The notes under the pieces are model-generated. The model made no database searches, was not told the DNA's origin, and worked only from the letters and a program-made list of their open reading frames with translations. A stretch of DNA of 64,000 bases from Streptomyces dengpaensis (GTDB lineage: Bacteria > Actinomycetota > Actinomycetes > Streptomycetales > Streptomycetaceae). The DNA lies in the NCBI RefSeq assembly GCF_002946835.1, contig NZ_CP026652.1, forward strand, positions 2,914,001-2,978,000. Reading direction: 5' to 3'. This document shows, piece by piece, positions 10,257-18,757 of the stretch; position 1 is the stretch's first letter; every line of letters begins with the position of its first letter. Position numbers and translations under genes: made by a program.

Positions 10257-11489
10257 CTACGGCTTGAGGCGGGCGGCCCGCGTCTGCAGATAGCGCTGTT
10301 CGGGGAGGCTGAGGGTCTTGCGGGCAGCCGACTCGTACGCGGCCCTCGCCGCTTCCGTCTCACCCGCGCGTTCCAGCAGGTGGCCGCGGACCGCGTCCAG
10401 CCGGTGCCCGGCCGCCCATTCGTCTTCCAGTGCGTCGAGTTCGGCCAGTCCCGCCCGCGGCCCGTACACCATGGCCACCGCCACCGCCCGGTTGAGGCGT
10501 TCGACGGGACCCGGGACCCGGCGGACCAGCACGGCGTACAGGCCGAGGATCTCGCGCCAGTCCGTCGCCTCGGCAGACGGCGCCTCGTCATGTACCGCGG
10601 CGATGGCGGCCCGGAGCTGGTAGGGCCCCGCCCTCTCCCGCGACAGCGACAATGCCTCCGTCACCAGCGCCACGCCCTCCTCGACCGCCGCCTTGTCCCA
10701 GCGGCCGCGGTCCTGCTCGTCGAGCGGCACCAGTTCACCGTGCGGACCGGTCCGCGCGGCACGCCGGGCGTCGGTCAGCAGCATCAGCGCCAGCAGACCC
10801 GACACCTCGCCGTCCTCGGGCAGCAGCCGGTGGACCGTACGCGTCAACCGGATGGCCTCGCCCGCGAGTTCGGCCCGCAGGAGCGAGGCTCCGGACGTCG
10901 CCGTATAGCCCTCGTTGAAGATCAGGTAGAGGGTGTGGAGGACGGCGGGCAGCCGCTCCTCCCAGTTGTCGGGGCGCCCGAACCGCGCACCCCTCACCCG
11001 CTGCTTGGCCCTGCTGATCCGCTGGGCCATCGTCGGCTCCGGCACGAGGTACGCCCGTGCGATCTCCGCCGTGGTCAGACCGCCGACCGCGCGCAGGGTG
11101 AGCGCGATCTGCGCGGGCGGGGTCAGATCCGGATGGCAGCAGAGGAAGAGGAGGGTGAGCGTGTCGTCCTCCGACGGGGCACGGTCCGCCCCGGGCGGCG
11201 GCGTGGTCAAAGCGTCGCGAGGCGTCAGCGCCGCCGCCTTCTCCTCCCGCAGCCGCCGCGCCTCCTCACTGCGCAGTACGTCCGTCAGCCGCCGCGAGGC
11301 GACCTTGATCAGCCAGCCGCGCGGATTGTCGGGCAGCCCGGCCCGGGGCCACTGTTCGGCCGCCGCCAGCAACGCCTCCTGTACGGCGTCCTCGGCGGCG
11401 TCGAAGTGCCCGTACCGGCGTACGAGCGCGCCGAGGACCTGCGGCGCGTGCCGGCGCAGCAGGTCCTCGACCTCGGTCGCACGTTTCAT
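10257..11489 (-). CDS. ECF42-type RNA polymerase sigma factor with TPR-like C-terminus
   Basis: A 410-residue protein. Residues 1-85 form sigma region 2 (HFDAAEDAVQEALLAAAEQW, then NPRGWLIKVASRRLTDVLR); region 4 lies at about 125-180 (LTTAEIARAYLVPEPTMAQR). After that comes the 200-residue helical extension typical of group ECF42 (LHTLYLIFNEGYTAT, LLLTDARRAARTGPHGELV and DRGRWD). ECF42 factors work without an anti-sigma factor; they are linked to DGPF/YCII proteins, exactly the gene found upstream here, and the C-terminal extension is thought to control them. The leader carries unusual 32-bp tandem repeats. Confidence 0.93.
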   Translation of the reverse strand: MKRATEVEDLLRRHAPQVLGALVRRYGHFDAAEDAVQEALLAAAEQWPRAGLPDNPRGWLIKVASRRLTDVLRSEEARRLREEKAAALTPRDALTTPPPGADRAPSEDDTLTLLFLCCHPDLTPPAQIALTLRAVGGLTTAEIARAYLVPEPTMAQRISRAKQRVRGARFGRPDNWEERLPAVLHTLYLIFNEGYTATSGASLLRAELAGEAIRLTRTVHRLLPEDGEVSGLLALMLLTDARRAARTGPHGELVPLDEQDRGRWDKAAVEEGVALVTEALSLSRERAGPYQLRAAIAAVHDEAPSAEATDWREILGLYAVLVRRVPGPVERLNRAVAVAMVYGPRAGLAELDALEDEWAAGHRLDAVRGHLLERAGETEAARAAYESAARKTLSLPEQRYLQTRAARLKP

Positions 11490-11612
11490 GCCTCGCGGAG
11501 GTCTCCGGTCATGCCTCTCGCACCTCGCGGTTGTCTGCGGTCATGCCTCTCGCACCTCGCGGATATCTCCGGTCATGCCTCTCGCACCTCGCGGATATCT
11601 CCGGTCATGCCG
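11486..11612. repeat. 32-bp tandem repeat across the ECF sigma start region
   Basis: Three full copies of a 32-bp unit start at 11509, 11541 and 11573, each beginning TCATGCCTCTCGCACCTCGC and differing at two or three bases. A shortened copy (11486-11508) overlaps the sigma start codon and a 9-bp stub follows at 11605. Read on the coding strand, each unit carries a GAGAGG ribosome-like site and an ATG. Because 32 is not a multiple of three, the ATGs fall in different frames. Confidence 0.9.
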
Positions 11613-11621
11613 GTCATGCCC

Positions 11622-12035
11622 TCAGATGTCCCCGGCGCCGTCCATGATGGGCCGGATGACGACCGGGTAGTTCGTGGCGCCCGCGGGGCCGGGGCACCGG
11701 CTGACGCGCTCGGCGATCTCGGTGACGCGCTCCAGGCTCGCGCAGTCCAGGACCCAGTAGCCGGCCATCAGCTCCTTGGTCTCGCTGTACGGGCCGTCGG
11801 TGATCACGGCCTTGCCGTCCGCGCCCAGGGTGACCAGGCGGGTCTGCGCGGGCTCGGCCAGGCCCTGTCCGTCGACGAACTCGCCCGACTCGGAGAGGTC
11901 GTCGTTGATCGCGCCCATGTAGGCGTACATGGCCTGGAGTTCCGCCTCGCTCCAGGCCGGAGCCCCCGCGGACGCCTTGCCCCGCATGCCCTCGTAGTCG
12001 GCCTGTGTGCCCTGCACCATCACCAGGTACTTCAT
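11622..12035 (-). CDS. YCII/DGPF domain protein, partner of the ECF sigma factor
   Basis: A 137-residue protein starting MKYLVMVQG with AAGGAG seven bases upstream. It has the YCII-related fold and the hallmark DGPYSETKELMAGYWVLD segment (the DGPF motif reads DGPY here). Proteins of this family are encoded next to ECF42 sigma factors and are thought to be their regulon members or signal partners; many resemble small-molecule-binding or dismutase-like folds. It is transcribed just ahead of the sigma gene, with the 32-bp repeats in the 132-base gap. Confidence 0.9.
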   Translation of the reverse strand: MKYLVMVQGTQADYEGMRGKASAGAPAWSEAELQAMYAYMGAINDDLSESGEFVDGQGLAEPAQTRLVTLGADGKAVITDGPYSETKELMAGYWVLDCASLERVTEIAERVSRCPGPAGATNYPVVIRPIMDGAGDI

Positions 12036-12128
12036 GAGTCCGCTCCTTCGCTTCCTCGGCTCGGACCGCCCGTGCTGGGCGGTTCTCACAGAGGACGTCG
12101 GAGCCGGGACGGGGTTCTCTACACGGGT

Positions 12129-12353
12129 TCAGGATTTATTCGTGGCGGTCTTGCCGACGTCGGCATCGGTCTTGCCGGCGTCGTCGGTCTCGGCGGCTTC
12201 CTCCCGCGGTGGCTCGGCGGACGCCTCGCACTCCGGGTTGTGGCAGGGGCCGGGCTCCCACTTCGGAACCCAGGCGCCAAGGACCTTGTGACGCCGCACG
12301 ACCGTGGCGACCGGCTTCCCACAGGCGGGACAGACTTGCTCATCGGTGCCCAT
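12129..12353 (-). CDS. Small zinc-ribbon-like protein
   Basis: A 74-residue protein with two cysteine pairs, VCPACGKP near residue 8 and PCHNPEC near 37, separated by a basic stretch VVRRHKVLGAW. This looks like a small zinc ribbon. The C-terminal 30 residues are acidic and disordered. A TACCCT -10-like element seven bases before the ATG suggests a leaderless transcript. Conserved in Streptomyces as I recall; function unknown. Confidence 0.65.
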   Translation of the reverse strand: MGTDEQVCPACGKPVATVVRRHKVLGAWVPKWEPGPCHNPECEASAEPPREEAAETDDAGKTDADVGKTATNKS

Positions 12354-12420
12354 GCCTTCAGGGTAGGGTGCTGACGGGTTCGGCGCTTCCTGCTGTACGT
12401 GTACGGCTGCTGCCGTACGG

Positions 12421-12720
12421 CTACCTCTTCCTGCTGTACGTCCTCACGAGCACCCCGTTCTTGAACGCGCGCACCCCGTCGAGCACGAACTCCGTGACGT
12501 CGAACCCTGAGCCGAACATCGGCATGCCGGAGCCCAGCACCACCGGGTATGTCTTGATGACGAGCTCGTCCACCTCGTCGGTCAGCGCGCCCGCGAGCTG
12601 CGCACCACCGCACAGATAGATGCCGAACCCGCTCTCCTCCGCCTTGAGTGCGCGGATCCTGCCGAGGACGTCGTCCGCGACGATCTCCACGTGCGGGTCG
12701 GGCGACTCCTTGAGGCTGAG
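12421..12720 (-). pseudogene. 5'-truncated dihydrofolate-reductase-like (RibD C-terminal) gene
   Basis: The frame encodes the last 95 or so residues of a RibD-C/DHFR-like reductase: LKESPDPHVEIVADDVLG, GIYLCGGAQLAGALTDEVDE and KTYPVVLGSGMPMF, ending VLVRTYSRKR. The N-terminal half, which carries the NADPH-binding start of the fold, is missing: upstream of about 12720 the frame runs into unrelated sequence that belongs to a plus-strand relic. A stand-alone reductase of this type is about 190 residues. Non-functional by truncation. Confidence 0.75.
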
Positions 12721-12857
12721 TGCTCTATCTCGCCGTGCTCGGGCTGCTCCTGGAGCACCTGACACTGCCCAGAGTACTGGACGGCGTACTGCCGGGAGTC
12801 GCCGTACCGGACGAACTGCTCGAACGGATTGTGGCGACAATCGTCCCGGAGAGCTGA
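12720..12857 (+). pseudogene. 3' relic of a plus-strand gene, possibly a TetR-type regulator
   Basis: An open frame of 45 codons begins right at the DHFR relic breakpoint and ends in TGA. It reads LYLAVLGLLLEHLTLPRV, then VPDELLERIVATIVPES. A hydrophobic helix followed by a VPDELLERIV tail is the style of TetR C-terminal domains. No start codon context and no DNA-binding part. Family assignment is tentative; that it is coding-derived is better supported by the uninterrupted frame and codon bias. Confidence 0.5.
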
Positions 12858-12870
12858 GCCCGCCGCAGAG

Positions 12871-13470
12871 CTAGGCCTGCTGCGGGGCGCGCCACATGGG
12901 CCACATCTGAGGGCCGCCCGGCAGGTCGAGGGGGCGGCCCACGAGGTCGAAGCCGAGCCGCTCGTACAGCTTGCGGCTGCGGGCGTTGCTCGCCTCCAGA
13001 TACGCGGGCAGGCCCTCGCGGTCGCACCGGTCGAGGACCGACTGGATGAGCTCGGTGCCGAGCCCCTCGCCCTGCCGCTCCGGCGCCACGGCGATCATCC
13101 ACAGGTACTCGTGCGCGCAGCCCGCGGGGTGGATGTCCGCCGTCAGCCGGCCGATCAGCTCGACGCGCTCGTTGTCCGGGTCGACGGCCTCGCGCAGCTG
13201 TGCCGGGCCGTCCTCATCGTCCTCGGCGTGTGCGTCCGCGGGAACGGGCAGCCACAGCGCGCACGCCGCGCCGTCCTCCGCCAGGTCGACACGCCCCTCG
13301 GCGAGCACGACGTCGAGGAAGGCGGCCATCAGCTTGTGGTGCGTCATACGGCGGTGCGCCTCGTCGGGGAAGACCCAGCCACTCACCGGGTCGTCCCGGA
13401 AAGCCGCGTCGAGGAGCCCGACGACCAGCTCCCTGTCGCTCTCGTCCGCCGTCCGTATGACCACGCCCAT
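12871..13470 (-). CDS. GNAT family N-acetyltransferase
   Basis: A 199-residue protein with a complete GNAT fold. The acetyl-CoA-binding motif A is MIAVAPERQGEGLGTELI (Q/RxxGxG/A), followed by YLEASNARSRKLYERLGF, the motif-B helix. The target amine cannot be deduced; sequence style (WVFPDE, HHKLMAAFL) fits the Streptomyces group of small-molecule or toxin acetylases. The ATG is preceded by GAAGGGG at six bases. Stands alone next to the deletion scar. Confidence 0.88.
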   Translation of the reverse strand: MGVVIRTADESDRELVVGLLDAAFRDDPVSGWVFPDEAHRRMTHHKLMAAFLDVVLAEGRVDLAEDGAACALWLPVPADAHAEDDEDGPAQLREAVDPDNERVELIGRLTADIHPAGCAHEYLWMIAVAPERQGEGLGTELIQSVLDRCDREGLPAYLEASNARSRKLYERLGFDLVGRPLDLPGGPQMWPMWRAPQQA

Positions 13471-13556
13471 GTCCCGCCCCTTCGCCCCAACCGACCTTGA
13501 TCGCACGGAGGTTGAGCGTAGCCGGTGGCGTCACAGGGGCCGGCTCGTGGGGGCGC

Positions 13557-13589
13557 GGGTCCCGCACACCGTGGGGATGTGCGGGACCC
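13557..13589. terminator. Hairpin between divergent transcripts
   Basis: A perfect 12-bp stem, GGGTCCCGCACA with TGTGCGGGACCC, and a nine-base loop. It lies upstream of the acetyltransferase gene and downstream of the polyprenyl synthase gene on the minus strand, and probably terminates the latter. Confidence 0.7.
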
Positions 13590-13667
13590 GGCCTGCCGGA
13601 GCCCGGTGCCGTACGGAGGTCAGGTGCCGTACGGAGCCGGGGCTCCGGGGTCTTCAACCGCCGCCGC

Positions 13668-13775
13668 GGCTGACTGGTTACTGCGTCAGGCGCGGCGGAC
13701 GGGTTACTGCTACTGCGTCGTCCGCGGCGGACTGGTTACTACGTCGTGCGCGGTGGACTCGTCGGTGGACTAATT
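13668..13775. repeat. Degenerate tandem repeat derived from the end of the polyprenyl synthase gene
   Basis: Three imperfect copies of about 26-33 bp (core GACTGGTTACTGCGTC, with GCGGCGG between) run up to the stop codon of the synthase gene. The gene's last bases, ACTAATTACTGCG, form the fourth, founding copy. A smaller pair, GTGCCGTACGGAG, precedes at 13607 and 13623. Confidence 0.75.
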
Positions 13776-14888
13776 ACTGCGCCGCGTCACGAACTCCGCC
13801 AGCGCGAGGAGCCCGCCCGCCGACTCCGGGTCGGGGACCGCCCGGGACAGTTCGTGCATCGCCCGGGACATCCGCTCGGCCGCCTGGGCCTGCGCCCAGT
13901 CACGGCCGCCCGCCCGCTCGACGGCCAGCACCGTGCGCTCCAGCTCCCCTTCCTCGTACGGCACCCCGTACAGCTCGGCGAGTTCGGTCGCCGCCGGGGT
14001 GCCCGAGGCGAGCGCGGCGACCACGGGCAGGGACTTCTTGCGGGCGATGAGGTCCGCCCCGGCCGGCTTGCCGGTGCGGCTCGGGTCCCCCCAGATCCCG
14101 ATCACGTCGTCGATCAGCTGGAACGCGAGCCCGGCCTCGCGGCCGAACGCGTCAAGAGCCTCGACGTCCTCGATGTCCGCCCCCGCGTACAGCGCCCCGA
14201 GTGCGCAGGCGCAGCCGAGCAGCGCGCCCGTCTTCGCCTCGGCCATGGCGAGGCACTCGTCGAGGGTGACCTCGTTGGGGCCGCTCTCCATGGCCGTGTC
14301 CGCGTGCTGCCCCGCGCACAGTTCGATGACGCAGGCCGCGAGCCGGGCGGCGGCCGCCGAGGACGCCGGGTGCGGGTCCTCGGCGAGCAATCGCTGGGCC
14401 AGCGCCTGCAGGGCGTCCCCGGCGAGGATCGCGTCGGCGTCGCCGAACACGGTCCACGCGGTGGGGCGGTGTCTGCGGGTGGCGTCCCGGTCCATGACGT
14501 CGTCGTGCAGCAGGGTGAAGTTGTGGATCAACTCCACGGCGGCGGCCGCCCGTACGGCCGTCGTGTGCTGTCCGCCGAGCGCCCGGACCGCGGTCAGCAC
14601 GAGCGCCGGCCGGATGGCCTTGCCCGCGTTGCCCGCCGCCGGAGTGCCGTCCGCGTGCTCCCACCCGAAATGGTAGAGCGCGATCCGGCGCATCGAGCCG
14701 GGCAGCGAGTCGATGGCCCTGCGCAGCTCGGGGTCGACCGACGCCCGGGTGCGCTCCAGGATGCCTGCCGCTTCCTGCCCGTCGGACGGGCTGTCAGGAC
14801 CCTGCCTCACCATGGGCCTTCCGATGGGGCTCCGCCTGTCCAGGATCTCGGTCGGACTCTGCTTCGTCTCCGTCATGAACTCACCCAT
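13770..14888 (-). CDS. Polyprenyl diphosphate synthase, likely encapsulin cargo
   Basis: A 372-residue all-alpha isoprenyl diphosphate synthase that lengthens DMAPP or GPP/FPP with IPP. The first aspartate-rich motif DDVMD is at 129-133 and the second, DDVIG, at 260-264, with GKAIRPALVL before and LIARKKSLPVV after. About 45 extra residues at the N-terminus (TKQSPTEILDRRSPIGRP, then Ser/Pro-rich) precede the catalytic domain; such extensions carry the shell-targeting signal in family 2B encapsulin cargo. The gene follows the encapsulin gene on the same strand, 115 bases on. GAGGTGA sits five bases before the chosen ATG; a second ATG is four codons in. Product length (GGPP or other) is not certain. 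Confidence 0.88.
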   Translation of the reverse strand: MGEFMTETKQSPTEILDRRSPIGRPMVRQGPDSPSDGQEAAGILERTRASVDPELRRAIDSLPGSMRRIALYHFGWEHADGTPAAGNAGKAIRPALVLTAVRALGGQHTTAVRAAAAVELIHNFTLLHDDVMDRDATRRHRPTAWTVFGDADAILAGDALQALAQRLLAEDPHPASSAAAARLAACVIELCAGQHADTAMESGPNEVTLDECLAMAEAKTGALLGCACALGALYAGADIEDVEALDAFGREAGLAFQLIDDVIGIWGDPSRTGKPAGADLIARKKSLPVVAALASGTPAATELAELYGVPYEEGELERTVLAVERAGGRDWAQAQAAERMSRAMHELSRAVPDPESAGGLLALAEFVTRRSN

Positions 14889-15003
14889 GGGATCACCTCG
14901 GAGAATCCCCGGACTGTGGCGCTTCCGTGGCCGCTGGGCGCGTACCCCCTCGGTGTACCCGCCCCGCAGGGCGGGAACCCGGCGTCCCCCGGCTCGCGGA
15001 CGG

Positions 15004-16410
15004 TCACCGCCAGCGGCCGATCTCGACGTTCTCCAGGATGCCGAGGGCGTCCGGCACGAGCACCGCGGCCGAGTAGTACGCCGTCACCAGGTAGGAGATG
15101 ATCGCCTGTTCGTTGATGCCCATGAAGCGCACCGACAGGCTCGGCTCGATCTCGTCGGGGATGCCCGCCTGTTGGAGCCCGATCACCCCCTGCTCGGCCT
15201 CACCCGTACGCATGGCGATGATCGAGGTCGTACGGGCGTCGCTGACCGGGATCTTGTTGCAGGGGAAGATCGGGACTCCGCGCCAGGTCGGGATGCGGTT
15301 GCCCGCCAGCTCGATGGTCTCCGGAACGAGCCCGCGCTTGTTGAGCTCGCGGCCGAACGCGGAGATCGCGCGCGGGTGGGCGAGGAACAGCTTGGTGCCG
15401 CGCCGACGGCTGAGCAGTTCGTCCATGTCGTCCGGGCTGGGGACGCCGTCGTGCGGCTGCAGCCGCTGGTCGTACTCGCAGTTGTTGAGCAGTCCGAACT
15501 CCCTGTTGTTGATGAGCTCGTGCTCCTGGCGCTCCTTCAACGCCTCGACGGTGAGCCGGAGCTGCTGCTCGGTCTGGTTCATGGGCTGGTTGTAGAGGTC
15601 GGCCACGCGCGTGTGCAGGCGCAGCACGGTCTGCGCGATGCTGAGCTCGTACTCCCGCGGAGAGCCCTCGTAGTCCACGAAGGTGCCGGGGATGTCCGGC
15701 TCTCCGGTGTGGCCGGCGGAGAGGTCGATCTCCTTCTCGCCGTATTTGTTGGTGCGCTGCGCCGGAATCGCTCGCAGCTGCGTGAGGTGGGTGCGCAGGG
15801 ACTCGGCGCGCTCCGCGACCTGTTCGAGGTCCTGGCGGGGCAGTGCCAGCGCGGTGACGGCGGTGACCGCGCGGGCCGTGTACTCCCAGATGGCTTCCGG
15901 GTCGATGAGTGCCTGCTCCCCGAAGTACGCGCCGTCGGCGAGGACACCGAGCACCGCGTCGTCCCCGTACGGGCCCGTACCGATCTTCTCGACCTTGCCG
16001 TGGGCGATCAGGAACACCTCGTCGGACTGGCTGCCGAACGAGGCGAGCACATCCCCCGGGGCGAACTCCCGCTGCTGGCAACGCCGGGCGAGCTCGCCGA
16101 GCACCTCCTGATCCTCGTACGACCGCAGGACGGACAGCTCGCCGAGCTCCGCTGGGATGACCTGGACAAGGTCACCGGTCTTCACGAACGTCACGCGACC
16201 GTCGCCCACGGAGTAGCTGAGGCGCCGGTTCACACGGTACGTGCCACCCTGCACGTTCACCCACGGAAGCATGCGCAGCAGCCAGCGGGAGCTGATCTCC
16301 TGCATCTGGGGTACGGACTTGGTGGTGGTGGCCAGGTTCCGCGCGGCGGAAGTGCCGAGACTCTGCTGCGGCCTGCTCTGCTCGGCGCGGACCTCTTCGC
16401 CTACCGACAT
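15004..16410 (-). CDS. eshA: EshA-like family 2B encapsulin shell protein with cyclic-nucleotide-binding domain
   Basis: A 468-residue protein. Residues 1-60 form the N-terminal arm. Residues about 92-210 form a cyclic-nucleotide-binding domain ([31 protein letters not shown]) inserted before the HK97-like shell fold at about 250-468 ([53 protein letters not shown]). Family 2B encapsulins self-assemble into compartments that load terpene enzymes; EshA itself was first noted in S. griseus and S. coelicolor for effects on antibiotic production and growth. GGAGGG lies eight bases before the ATG. The neighbouring polyprenyl synthase is the obvious cargo. It is divergent from the small 77-residue gene. 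Confidence 0.93.
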   Translation of the reverse strand: MSVGEEVRAEQSRPQQSLGTSAARNLATTTKSVPQMQEISSRWLLRMLPWVNVQGGTYRVNRRLSYSVGDGRVTFVKTGDLVQVIPAELGELSVLRSYEDQEVLGELARRCQQREFAPGDVLASFGSQSDEVFLIAHGKVEKIGTGPYGDDAVLGVLADGAYFGEQALIDPEAIWEYTARAVTAVTALALPRQDLEQVAERAESLRTHLTQLRAIPAQRTNKYGEKEIDLSAGHTGEPDIPGTFVDYEGSPREYELSIAQTVLRLHTRVADLYNQPMNQTEQQLRLTVEALKERQEHELINNREFGLLNNCEYDQRLQPHDGVPSPDDMDELLSRRRGTKLFLAHPRAISAFGRELNKRGLVPETIELAGNRIPTWRGVPIFPCNKIPVSDARTTSIIAMRTGEAEQGVIGLQQAGIPDEIEPSLSVRFMGINEQAIISYLVTAYYSAAVLVPDALGILENVEIGRWR

Positions 16411-16644
16411 GAAAATCGCCCTCCCGGTCGTGCACTGATCTGCGGGGACCAGCCTTCCATCACGGAGCGTGCTGGTGCTATTACACGAATGAGCGGGAAT
16501 GGATCTACAGGGAGTGGGCAGAGGGGGGCCGTCGTGGCGCTCCGGCTTCGGGCGCCGCGACACTCCGGTCCGGCTGCCGCCGGCGGGAACTTCAAGATCC
16601 GGCCGTACGTTTGACCCCTCGACGGACAACGACAGGAGACGGCA

Positions 16645-16878
16645 ATGGCAGGCTTCCTGGACCGTGCCAAAGAACAGGCACAGCGCGGCCTCACCCAGGG
16701 CAAGCACAAGCTCGACGAAGTGCAGGCGCAGCGCGCCGGCGGCGACCTCCTGAAGAAACTGGGCGCCGCGTACTACGCGGAGCGTCGGGGCAACGGCTCC
16801 CCCGAGGCGACCCAGCAGGCCCTGCAGGCTTTGGAGAGCCACATCGCCACGCATGGGGACGCGTTCCTCCACTCGTGA
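16645..16878 (+). CDS. Small conserved Streptomyces protein, unknown function
   Basis: A 77-residue soluble protein, [18 protein letters not shown] at the start, amphipathic and Gln/Lys-rich, then [18 protein letters not shown] and a helical tail. GGAGAC lies just upstream of the ATG. It is followed by a strong terminator, so it is probably a monocistronic gene. The N-terminal helix resembles those of small abundant stress-type proteins, but no function is assigned. Confidence 0.75.
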   Translation: MAGFLDRAKEQAQRGLTQGKHKLDEVQAQRAGGDLLKKLGAAYYAERRGNGSPEATQQALQALESHIATHGDAFLHS

Positions 16879-16889
16879 CGGTTTCCTCT

Positions 16890-16923
16890 GATCCGGTCAG
16901 GGCCCTGAGCTCCTGACCGGATC
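16890..16923 (+). terminator. Terminator of the 77-residue protein gene
   Basis: A perfect 12-bp stem, GATCCGGTCAGG with CCTGACCGGATC, and a ten-base loop, 12 bases after the stop codon. Confidence 0.85.
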
Positions 16924-17032
16924 GGCTCGCACGCTGTGCGAACGAGTGGGCCCACCTGCCTCCTTGCGGGTAGAAGCTGCCGTACGAGACGGCCGCGACC
17001 GGTGGCCGACGTGCAGCGCGAAGGAGGCGGTC

Positions 17033-17626
17033 GTGGCCCCACCCATGTCCGCGGGCAGATTCCTGGAACGGCTCAGGGAGGCAGACGTCACCGTCGTCGA
17101 GGTCGGCGACTGGGCACATCACAACCGCAATCACAAGGGCCCATGGGGTCCGGTGCACGGCGTGATGATCCACCACACAGTGACCTCGGGCAGCAAGCGC
17201 ACCGTCGAGATCTGCCGTGACGGCTACACAGAACTGCCCGGACCGCTGTGCCACGGCGTCATCACCAAGGACGGCGTCGTCCACCTCGTCGGCTACGGCC
17301 GCGCCAACCACGCGGGCCTCGGTGACGACGAGGTCCTGCGCGCGGTGATCGCGGAGAAGGCGCTCCCGCACGACAACGAGGCGAACACCGACGGCAACCG
17401 CCACTTCTACGGCTTCGAGTGCGAGAACCTCGGCGACGGCAAGGACCCCTGGCCCGAGGCCCAGCTGGAGGCCATCGAGAAGGTCGCCGCCGCGATCTGC
17501 CGCCACCACGGCTGGACGGAGCGCTCGGTCATCGGCCATCTGGAGTGGCAGCCGGGAAAGGTGGATCCGAAGGGATTCACGATGGCCTCCATGCGGCAGC
17601 GCGTCCGCGACCGCCTGAAGGGATGA
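17033..17626 (+). CDS. N-acetylmuramoyl-L-alanine amidase domain protein (Amidase_2)
   Basis: A 197-residue protein of the type 2 amidase/PGRP fold, which cuts the lactyl-amide bond between muramic acid and the peptide. Zinc ligands are in MIHHTVTSG (near residue 45) and in the late GHLEW...KVDPKGF segment; NTDGNRHFYGFECENLGDG is the central conserved stretch. The GTG start is chosen because AAGGAGG stands five bases upstream. No signal peptide is seen, so it either acts inside the cell (for example as a phage-like lysin relic) or leaves by another route. Confidence 0.85.
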   Translation: MAPPMSAGRFLERLREADVTVVEVGDWAHHNRNHKGPWGPVHGVMIHHTVTSGSKRTVEICRDGYTELPGPLCHGVITKDGVVHLVGYGRANHAGLGDDEVLRAVIAEKALPHDNEANTDGNRHFYGFECENLGDGKDPWPEAQLEAIEKVAAAICRHHGWTERSVIGHLEWQPGKVDPKGFTMASMRQRVRDRLKG

Positions 17627-17683
17627 GCGGGCACCGGCCGGCGGGCGGCAGGCGGCGCCCGTGAGTGCCCGCCACCCGGACGC

Positions 17684-18757
17684 ATGTCCGACAATGACGG
17701 GGTGACCAGCCCCGATGCCCCTGACGACCGCGACTGCCGCGACGCCCCCGGCGTCCCCGGCGTCCGCGGCGTCCCCGGCGTCCCCCAAGCGCTCGGTGCC
17801 CCCGGCGTCCCCGGCGTCCCCGAAGCGCTCGGCCCGACCGGCCCGCGGCCGCGACTTCCGTCGCCGCTGCGGGAGGCCGCGGACGAGCGCTTCGCCCGCC
17901 ACGGCGTCCGGCTGCTGCTCAAGCGGGACGATCTGATCCACCCGGAGCTCGTCGGCAACAAGTGGCGGAAGCTGACCCCGAACCTGGAGGCCGCGGCGGG
18001 CCGCACGGTGGTCACCTTCGGCGGCGCGTACTCGAACCATCTGCGCGCCACGGCCGCCGCGGGCCGCCTCCTCGGACTGCCCACCGTCGGTGTGATCCGC
18101 GGCCAGGAGCTGGCCGACCGCCCCCTCAATCCCTCACTCGCCCGGTGCGCCGCCGACGGCATGCGCCTGCACTTCGTCGACAGATCGACGTACCGCCGCA
18201 AGGCGCAGCCGGAGACGCTGGCCGCCATCCTGCGCGCGGTGGACGCCGAGGACGCGTACGTCGTGCCCGAGGGCGGCAGCAACTCCCCCGCCGTACGCGG
18301 CTGTCAGGCGCTCGGCGCGGAACTGCGCGACCACGGCGGTGTCGACGTGGCCGCCGTCGCCTGCGGTACCGGCGGCACCCTCGCGGGCCTGGCCGCCGGA
18401 CTCGCCCCCGGCCAGCGCGCCCTCGGCATCCCCGTCCTCAAGGGCGGCTTCCTCGGCGCCGGCATAGAGGCCCTCCAGCAGGCCGCCTTCGGCGCCCGCC
18501 GCGGCACCTGGTCCCTCGACGACCGCTTCCACTGCGGCGGCTACGCCCGCACCACCCAGGAACTCGACGCCTTCGCCGAGGACTTCGAGCAACGCCACGG
18601 ACTGCCCGTGGAACGTCTCTATGTCGCCAAAATGCTGTACGGACTTGTCGCCCTCGCAGCGGAGGGCGCGTTCCCGCGCGGGACGACGGTCGCCGCGGTG
18701 ATCACCGGGGCGCCGTTCCCGGACGCGGGTCCTGGGTCTCAGGTCGCCTCCCGGTAG
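17684..18757 (+). CDS. PLP enzyme of the ACC deaminase/D-cysteine desulfhydrase family
   Basis: A 357-residue fold-type II PLP enzyme. The cofactor lysine is in GNKWRKL (about residue 94), FGGAYSNHLRATAAAG binds phosphate or substrate, and VACGTGGTLAGLAAG is the glycine-rich PLP phosphate loop. The family opens ACC or releases sulfide from D-cysteine; the exact substrate is open. The N-terminal 50 residues are unusual: a Gly-Val-Pro repeat (APGVPGVRGVPGVPQALGAP and similar) encoded by iterated nine-base units. A GTG six codons in (17702) has a -10-like GACAAT ahead of it, so a leaderless start there is possible. The 3' end overlaps the convergent antiporter gene by 19 bases. Confidence 0.85.
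   Translation: MSDNDGVTSPDAPDDRDCRDAPGVPGVRGVPGVPQALGAPGVPGVPEALGPTGPRPRLPSPLREAADERFARHGVRLLLKRDDLIHPELVGNKWRKLTPNLEAAAGRTVVTFGGAYSNHLRATAAAGRLLGLPTVGVIRGQELADRPLNPSLARCAADGMRLHFVDRSTYRRKAQPETLAAILRAVDAEDAYVVPEGGSNSPAVRGCQALGAELRDHGGVDVAAVACGTGGTLAGLAAGLAPGQRALGIPVLKGGFLGAGIEALQQAAFGARRGTWSLDDRFHCGGYARTTQELDAFAEDFEQRHGLPVERLYVAKMLYGLVALAAEGAFPRGTTVAAVITGAPFPDAGPGSQVASR

Noticed and set aside
12119..12613. 164-codon minus frame over the zinc-ribbon and DHFR relic
   Set aside because: Out of frame with both; translation is Arg/Pro-rich with no recognisable sequence.
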